From NCBI RefSeq assembly GCF_020921035.1, contig NC_063155.1, positions 7,797,001 to 7,861,000 of the forward strand: a DNA stretch of 64,000 nucleotides, written 5' to 3'. Below the pieces are notes generated by a model. It did not search any database, was not told the origin of the DNA, and saw nothing but the letters and a program-made list of their open reading frames with translations. Each line of letters starts with the position of its first letter. The stretch's first letter is position 1. The position numbers were made by a program, and so were the translations under genes. The stretch is from Rhodamnia argentea (Eukaryota > Streptophyta > Magnoliopsida > Myrtales > Myrtaceae). Shown here one piece after another: positions 57,572 to 64,000 of the stretch.

Positions 57572-58005
57572 TGTAGAATAACTAGCGTGTGATTGTTTGG
57601 AAAAACGTGATTGCCGGAAATCGGGTAGATTTCATCGATTTGGGGTTGGCGACCTCGGATTGCGCTCAAATTTGGTCGGTTGAAGGGAAATGACATTCTG
57701 ATCAATAATCACAATTTTGCTATGTTATACAATGGATTTTCGCGTTTCGAAGTCGTTTAGATAGGTTTTCGAGCAGTTTTCTATTTTAGGCAACTTTGCA
57801 ATATATCTAATTGCGATATTTGATTTGAATTCTGTTGATTTAGATTTGATTCTTATTTGATTAGGATTAGATTTGATTCGTATTTAATTTTTTAAGGGGT
57901 CCTATCTATATAAATGATGTTTGCCCTATGTAATGATCATTATTTTTTAATCAAATTTCAGTATATTCTTTGGGAAGAATTTCTGTTACAATTCCTCTCG
58001 CGGGA
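57572..58005 (+). mobile_element. Solo-LTR candidate nested in the MITE, fossil
   Basis: About 434 bp beginning TGTAGAATAAC. GATGA occurs immediately on both sides (57567-57571 and 58006-58010), a plausible 5-bp target duplication. A ctaTATAAATGATG phrase near 57909 with a downstream leader-like stretch is what an LTR promoter looks like. No internal coding part is present. The right end lacks a clear CA, so the exact end is uncertain. Younger than the MITE it sits in. Confidence 0.5.
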
Positions 58006-58104
58006 GATGAATTGCATTGATACAAATGTAAAAAGGTTTATGACTAAATTGACTAAATTGAAATGTTTATGACCGAATTATTATCAATACAATATGTCCT
58101 CACT

Positions 58105-58276
58105 AGACATGGCCAAATGAACCGTGGGCCTGGAACCGGCCCGTTGACCGGGCCCACGGTTCCAACCCTTTTTTTTTTTTTAAAAGGGAGGAAACTTGGG
58201 GGAAAAGACCCATTGGGCCTAGGAACCGGAACCGGCGGTTCCACCTTTTTTAGGAATTGGAACCGGCCATGTCTAG
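58105..58276. mobile_element. Short hAT-type MITE with perfect 8-bp target duplication
   Basis: 172 bp with ends AGACATGGCC and GGCCATGTCTAG. TCCTCACT flanks it exactly at 58097-58104 and 58277-58284. Its interior has 'ggaaccgg' and 'ccggttcc' phrases, as in the larger element at 56446, and it shares the AG...CTAG end pattern. Confidence 0.88.
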
Positions 58277-58284
58277 TCCTCACT

Positions 58285-59150
58285 ATGATATTAATATTAT
58301 GTATTTTTTGTTGTGTCTCAAAACTATTTAAATTATGTCCGTTGTAACACTAATACATCAAATTTTTTTTTGTCGTAAACATAAATATGTTAAAAAAAGT
58401 CCTAGATTATGTTTAGTGTGATCTAGTACCCCAAACTGCTTTTTTTTTTTTTTTTTCATTTGTACAAGTTCGGTGTTTTGGTGACAAAAAGTAAAGTGTG
58501 TTAGTACATTGGACACAATTTCGAGTTTTTGGTGTAATTTTCCCTACTTTTTAATAACAACTGCTCCATCTCGACAAAATAATAATAATAATAATAATAA
58601 TTGCTACATAAATGTGTCTTCTAATCTAATTTCTTATAACTAAAGATGCTGGAGCCAAAATGGTCTCCAATAAAAAAAGGCAGCTACCTTCTGTCCATCT
58701 ATATGTTTCCCAAAATTAAACATTTGCACCCCGCGCCCCCCTCTCCAATCTCCCCCGCCAGTCGAAGCACGTCGATTCATTCCCTCCAAAAAGGCCAAAA
58801 AAAAAAAGAAGGGCTGCAGTCAAATATTTCCTCCTACTCCCTACACTTTATCCTATTTGCACATTGGCCCCTTCCATTTTGCCATATATAGGCTTCGTAT
58901 AATATACAGGAACCCCACCCCCGGCAACCGCAAAGGCCCATCTCCCTCTCTCGCGAACCGAGGGGCATTCCTCCGTAATTACCACCAAATACCGCGCCCC
59001 TTTTTTTTTTTCTCCTCGCTTCGTTTTCCTATTCTCGGCCCATTATCTACAAAACAGGCGAACCCTAGCTTCTGCATTTTCCTGCCGTAATTAAAAATTA
59101 AAAAAAAAACTAAAAAAAAAAAATTCCCCGCCCGTGTCTTCGATCCCGAT
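58285..59150. other. Spacer and promoter of the ELM2 gene
   Basis: AT-rich to about 58620, including an (ATA)n run at 58577-58602, then C-rich DNA before the leader exon. No TATA box is assigned with confidence. Confidence 0.4.
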
Positions 59151-60886
59151 CATTTTCTTCCTCGATTCGTCGTCGGTATCTTCCATGAGCTTGTAATTGA
59201 TCCCCCGTTTAATCTATCCCTTTTTTTTCCCTATCGATTCGTACCCTTTTTTGACGCGATCCGTGCCTCGGATTCGATTCTAGGGTTTTCGTTCTTCGAC
59301 CCCGTGGCGGAAGTCTCAGATCTGGGTGTCCCCTTGTACGATAATCTTCTTTGGTTTTCGGATTTGGCTTCTGTAGCCTCTATAGGTTTTTCCCGATTTG
59401 CGGTATAGGTTTTTGGCTCGGGGGTACTTGGTCCTCCTTGCTTTTTGATTCCATAGAAAGTTGGTCCGATCGCTTGGATCGGCCGAGTTTTGGGGTGTGA
59501 TTGTCGGACGGCTGTGTGGATCCCTCGTTTCGACGGTGTGAATCCGGTGGCTTGGTGGGGAATTTGAAGATCTAGGGTTAGGTCTCTGGTGGAGATTGGG
59601 GATTTCGGCTTCAGGTGCAACCGGATTGGGGGAAAGCTTCAGGTGCCCGTCTAATTTTGGGGATTCGGTCACTATTTCGCGATCTGCTTTCGTACCTGAA
59701 GAGAACATATTTCGAGGTAAAAAGAGCTGCTATTTTAGCATGAAAAGCATATCTCGTAGATAATTCGATAATTCTGCCCACGTATAAGATCACATAGTTT
59801 TCTGTGTGCTCTGTTACGATTAAATTTAAAGTATCTTCATTTGGCTTAAGCATTAGTATTTTCTGTTGCCCTGGATTTGCCGAGTTACTGTGTATGGAGT
59901 CTGTTTTAAGTTGATGTTAATAAATGATGACGTTCAGCTACGGGCTAGGAAGCTAAATGCGACTAGAATTCAGAGAAGAATATATGATTCTTGGATTAGC
60001 ACTTGTCTTCCATGTGCATTGCACATATGGCAGTTAACATTCTTATACGGTGCTGCATATTGGACAATATCAGGGATGTAGGGGATTGCTTGTATGAGTA
60101 GATGAGCATATGCTGATTTTGAACAGTTAGCAAATTGCTTTATTCTTGGCCATGATGCATCTTGCCTTTTCTTTTTTTGTTATATGTTTCGCATACCTGC
60201 TTGGTCCTCTTATTTTGAATTTGTCAACTCTGTACACGCATTAGAAGCCTCCAATGCAATCTTTGGCTTGACAAAAAGCCAAAAAGAATACTTTGCATGT
60301 GTGGATTTAGACATGCGGATGTTGTATATTGTGTTAGGTTATGGCCTTCGCTAGGATGCGCAGATGAGACTTTTCAAAAGTTTTGTGGGCTAATGACAGC
60401 TACATTGTTGAGCTCCGCGATCAGTCATACTGCCAAAGTGGTGTCTAAAGACAAAGTAGCATTGCTCCATGTCTTATGGCTGGTGTTAAGCTTAACCACA
60501 TATTGGTAACTTCCATGATGCATATGAGACATTTTGGTGCTAGACCAAATGTGGATTGGGGCTCAACAAAATGAAAATGGAATGAGTCATTATTGTTTGG
60601 CTTAATAGTACATATCTGAAACATCAAAGTTCCATAAGTTCACATTTATGTGGTTGACTTTGGGGAATTACATATACTTGGAACTAGATGGGTAGAGTAA
60701 TCACTCAATTAGCTTCCACCACCCTGACTCATACATAATGAATATTGACATTTGTGGTGACTTAGGGCCTTGTGACAATGTTGTTGTGTTATTGTACTAT
60801 TGTTTTCTTGAAGGTGCTCTAAAGTCGCTGAAAATGAGGCCTTTAATGGTAATGATTTCTGAAATTTTTTAAAATTTTGACTGCAG
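59151..60886 (+). other. 5'-UTR exon and leader intron of the ELM2 gene
   Basis: A leader exon probably spans about 59151-59716, ending at a GAG|GTAAAA donor. A cTGCAG acceptor ends at 60886, 7 bp before the ATG. The predicted leader intron is about 1170 bp. Start of transcription is not known. Confidence 0.5.
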
Positions 60887-60893
60887 TTAAAAC

Positions 60894-62829
60894 ATGGTAC
60901 ATAAACGGCCTTTTGATGGTGAGGGACAGCATGAAGTAGCTTCAAAGCTTCCAAGACAAGAACACTGCGATAAGCTAGCTTTGTTTTCTGAGTTTGGTTC
61001 CTTTGGAGACACTGCTAAAGTACCTGATGGATCAGGTTAGAGAGGACATTCTCTTTTACCACATTCATGCATGAGCAGCACCATGGAGTCAATACTTCCC
61101 CCTTTATGTTAGCATTTTGTGAAGTATATGTAGATATAGCTAGTCTGAGAGAAGTCAATAACAAATAGCAGGCGACTTATGCTGCATTTTTATGAGGTCT
61201 TAGAAGCATAGTTATGACGTATTTCAATGTGAATGAATCATTTGGAACTACAAAAGCATTATATGTTGAGCCTTTGAAGCCTCATGCAGCCTTGTCACTC
61301 ATTTTCGTCGAATCACATTTCTTGTGGAATGACGAAAACCAATTAGAAAGTAAATTAACAATTTCAATTTCCTTTATCCTCACCCTGTTTTCTATCTATG
61401 ATCGATTGGTGAAGGTGAGGCAGGGTTCACAGTAGTAAGAAAAGTTGAGCAGGAGCTTGGTGGGGAGAAAAAGACAAAACCATCTTTAAGCAATGAGGAC
61501 GAAGCAGATTGCACTTTTCCCAGAAGCTATTCCATCTCTTCCTGGGGCTCCGGTAGTACCAGTGAAGAAGATACCTGGTCAGAAGTGCCCTTCCATGGAT
61601 CTTTTTTGCCAGAATATTTTTATCCTCAGCGTCCAGTGAGAACTTTGCCGCGATATGAGGACATTTATTCTTTACTTTTAGCAAACCCCCCACAAAAACC
61701 AGTTCCCATTGGACCGGATCATCAAGCTGATATTCCAGCATTGAGAGAGCGGGCTTTTGAAAATGTTCCAAATTCAGCATCAATTGAAGTGGATCCTAAT
61801 TCTGATGGACAACAGCTTAAGCAAGTGACCAGAGACGAAGATGAAGGACATCTAGGTGGGATCTGTGTCATGCCGATGCCCAATTGGGAACAATTTGGTA
61901 GCAGTGATGACAAAATTGGGAATGATAGCTGTTGTTGTGGGGATAAGGGTTCCTTTAGATGTGTCCGAAAGCATGTTGTGGAAGCAAGAGATAAACTTAA
62001 GAAAGTCCTTGGGCCTGAGACTTTTGCAGAGATGGGTTTCTTTGAGATGGGAGAGCATGTTGCTGAGAAATGGACTGATGAAGAAGGGAAGATATTTCAT
62101 GAGATTGTTTTTTCTAATCCAGCTTCAATTGGCAAGAATTTCTGGAATAATCTTTCTGCTGCATTCCCTTCACGTATGAAAGGGGAAATAGTGAGCTATT
62201 ACTTTAATGTGTTCATGCTGCGGAAGAGGGCTGAGCAAAACAGGTGTGATCCAATGAACATAGACAGTGATAATGATGAATGGCAGGCGAATGAAGAGGA
62301 GGATGATTCTGTTGTTGAATCCCCTGTACCTGGGGTTGATCCTTCTGATAGCATTCACATATATCATGTCAGTGAATATGATGATGTTGATGTTGCAGAC
62401 GAACCTTGTGACGATGACGGAAATGCGAGTTTCAAAAGTCACGAGGTGATGGCTGATGTAACAGATGGATGGCCTGGAAAGAATAATTACCAGGAAAATC
62501 ACACATTTCTGTTGGAGGAGAAATCTTGGGATGACAGGGTAGATCAAGGTGCACAGGATGATTCGTGTACATCTTCTGATACAGTAGCTGTCTTGCAGGG
62601 GACCCATGGGAAGGACTACGAAGGTTGCCAGAATGTTTGCTTTGACAGGTTGAATGGCGACAGAAGCCACGATAATGAATCGGATCTTGGTAATGGGAAA
62701 GCGTGGAGTGCTGGGTGTATGGCTTGTCCAAAAAGGGAAGTTGACTTCTTATCCACGTTCAGTATGATTGAAGAGGTTTTTGGACATGGATCTTCAAACT
62801 GCAAGCCTGATAGGAAGGATCTTGGCTAG
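60894..62829 (+). CDS. ELM2 and SANT/Myb-like domain nuclear protein
   Basis: Two coding exons, 60894-61035 and 61415-62829, joined through a split Gly codon, giving 518 aa. It resembles the Arabidopsis At1g26580/At2g03470 type of ELM2-domain protein. It begins MVHKRPFDGE. A Ser/Glu-rich part precedes VPFHGSF (about 105), then LPRYEDIYSLL and PIGPDHQADIPAL (ELM2, about 124-160). After DKLKKVLGPETFAEMGF comes a SANT/Myb-like helix set from W267 (WTDEEGKIFHEIVFSNP) through FWNNLSAAFPSR to VSYYFNVFMLRKR (about 315), followed by a long acidic tail. ELM2-SANT proteins usually act in histone deacetylase complexes; a chromatin role here is inferred. The second-exon acceptor is gtgAAG|GTGAGG with a poor pyrimidine tract, but the phase and protein fit. 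Confidence 0.88.
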
Positions 62830-64000
62830 TGGTATTCGTCATTCCTCCGAAGATGTGGTTGTGTGAAACTAGAGACCTGTCAAGTCGGGCAAAATTTGCC
62901 TGGAAGACTTCCAAATGGAAAGTGAGATGCTCTATTTAAAAAAGAGTCTGACAAAAGAGATGGCTTCCAGTTTTCCTTTGTAAATGTGGTTGGAGTGGAA
63001 GATGGAAGTCTCGCCCTTTCCTGTAAAACTTCATTATCGTTTTAGAAGGTTATTATTTTTCAGTGTTGAGGCAGCCTCAACAGTTCGTACTCTTGTTAGT
63101 TTTCAGATCCCCCTTGTACACCTTTTCGAGGAATAAGATTGTGCTGAGTTCTCCTTGGGAAGGGAATTAGTAAAGAAAGAGTGAAAACAAGTGTCCCTAT
63201 ATGTTCAACTATGTAACTTTCCGTTGCTTCTCGGTAGAAAAATGCTGTAAAAGTCTCCCTTTTCTCCTCATAAATTGTATTGGTCGTGTGAAGTGCGAAA
63301 GACATCATATCTCCTCGGGCAGCTTTTCTAACTCGATCTTTGTGTAACTAAATTTCAATTTCCTGTTTGAATATTGGGAATTATATTTTTTTTCTGTAAT
63401 TGGATGCCCTGGTCTTCGGGGGCACATTATTTTTGCCTTTCGGGATAGTTTCCTCCGCATTGTCAACTTCCTGACCTCGAAATGATCAAGAAGCTGAGAC
63501 CTTTGAGAGATGAGAACAGGTAATAGATTATGATGTCCTTTGTCAACTAGTCACCTTTGGTAAGTTCCCTTGTCTCGCGGTCTAGTATGTTGCTAGTGCT
63601 TAGAGCACCTGTGATTAGAATTTGTTTTTTTGTCACAACTTGAACTAGCCTTGCTCTTCAGATTGAAAGGAGCAAGAAAAATACCTTCTACTTGTGAACG
63701 TCAGCCAAATTCTACGAAATCAGTAAAGCCGGAAAGTTAGTGATACTCCGTTTCTTCTATCGACCTCGTTAGAGTTGATGTGCTGAAAGTATTTGCACGA
63801 CTTGATGATGCTGAAACTATTTGTCGGTCCTCGGATCTGGATGATAACACGCTCGATATGTCTTGCATTTTCTGCCTCATCTCATGCCTGGTGGTTGTAG
63901 CCGGGTAGGAGCTTGACTATTAGCTGTAGGGGTTCGCAGTTCTATCCACAACAATGGGAAAAGAAATGCAAAAGAAGACAACACTAAGTAGAAAGACAAA
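62830..64000. other. 3' flank of the ELM2 gene
   Basis: The proximal 300-500 bp is probably its 3'-UTR. No further gene is recognised to the end of the window. Confidence 0.45.

Larger units (their letters stand above)
56395..58095. repeat. Fold-back MITE M1 (copy f), split by two nested insertions
   Basis: The M1 left arm starts near 56395 and resumes at 57126 (attcagtcaacaaaattttaattggg). The core follows (57240-57540, with GC-rich centre ggtgaaggcttgcc), and the right arm resumes at 58011 and ends near 58095. The gaps are filled by a hAT-type MITE and an LTR-like segment, each with target duplications, so the order of insertion can be read. Confidence 0.75.

Noticed and set aside
57397-57705. 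102-codon minus-strand ORF with a Phe/Ser/Leu-rich end
   Set aside because: It spans the MITE core and the nested LTR; the low-complexity end comes from the poly-A arm.
1-64000. tRNA, rRNA and CRISPR features
   Set aside because: No T-loop plus A/B-box arrangement, rRNA-like segment or regularly spaced repeat-spacer array was seen. CRISPR is not expected in plant DNA.

Overview
The window is nuclear DNA from a flowering plant, most likely a woody core eudicot. The evidence is GT-AG introns, plant-only gene families, 5'-UTR introns, CT/GA microsatellites and AT-rich intergenic DNA full of MITEs and LTR remnants. The family content and repeat style would suit Myrtaceae (a eucalypt relative), but that is a weak inference.

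Layout. (1) 1.8-19.1 kb, minus strand: two same-orientation cytochrome P450 genes of the flavonoid 3'-hydroxylase (CYP75B) type, about 511 and 512 aa, flank a complete six-coding-exon HSP101/ClpB chaperone gene. The 7.8 kb between the first P450 and HSP101 holds MITEs, a solo-LTR candidate and a FAR1/MULE fossil. (2) 19.1-31.4 kb: a repeat-rich accessory region. It contains two diverged direct copies of a block of about 3.2-4 kb. One copy abuts the second P450 gene; the other keeps a relic of that gene's upstream sequence but no P450 coding sequence. Both carry Ty3/gypsy remnants. Between them lie a DEMETER/ROS1-type DNA glycosylase exon fragment and a possible MITE with GC-rich cargo. (3) 31.6-43.4 kb: two UGT83A1-like glycosyltransferase genes in convergent orientation flank a plastid biotin carboxyl carrier protein (BCCP) gene. 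The biotinyl-domain exon of BCCP is split by a 3.14 kb LTR-like element. (4) 45.4-62.8 kb, mostly plus strand: 40S ribosomal protein S19, a DGK1-type diacylglycerol kinase with seven coding exons, a small intronless conserved plant gene on the minus strand, a layered nest of MITEs and an LTR, and an ELM2 plus SANT/Myb-like nuclear protein.

The genes are not an operon or an evident biosynthetic cluster. F3'H and UGT products could both act in flavonoid or other phenolic metabolism, BCCP in plastid fatty-acid synthesis and DGK in lipid signalling, but they are probably neighbours by chance. The most notable points are the element inside the BCCP exon, a stop-free multiple-of-three intron (exitron-like) in one UGT, the block duplication with a P450 promoter relic, the captured DEMETER-like exon, CT-rich tracts directly after several 5' splice sites, the hAT MITE nest with perfect 8-bp target duplications, and a cluster of CCACGTCA-type bZIP sites upstream of the DGK gene.
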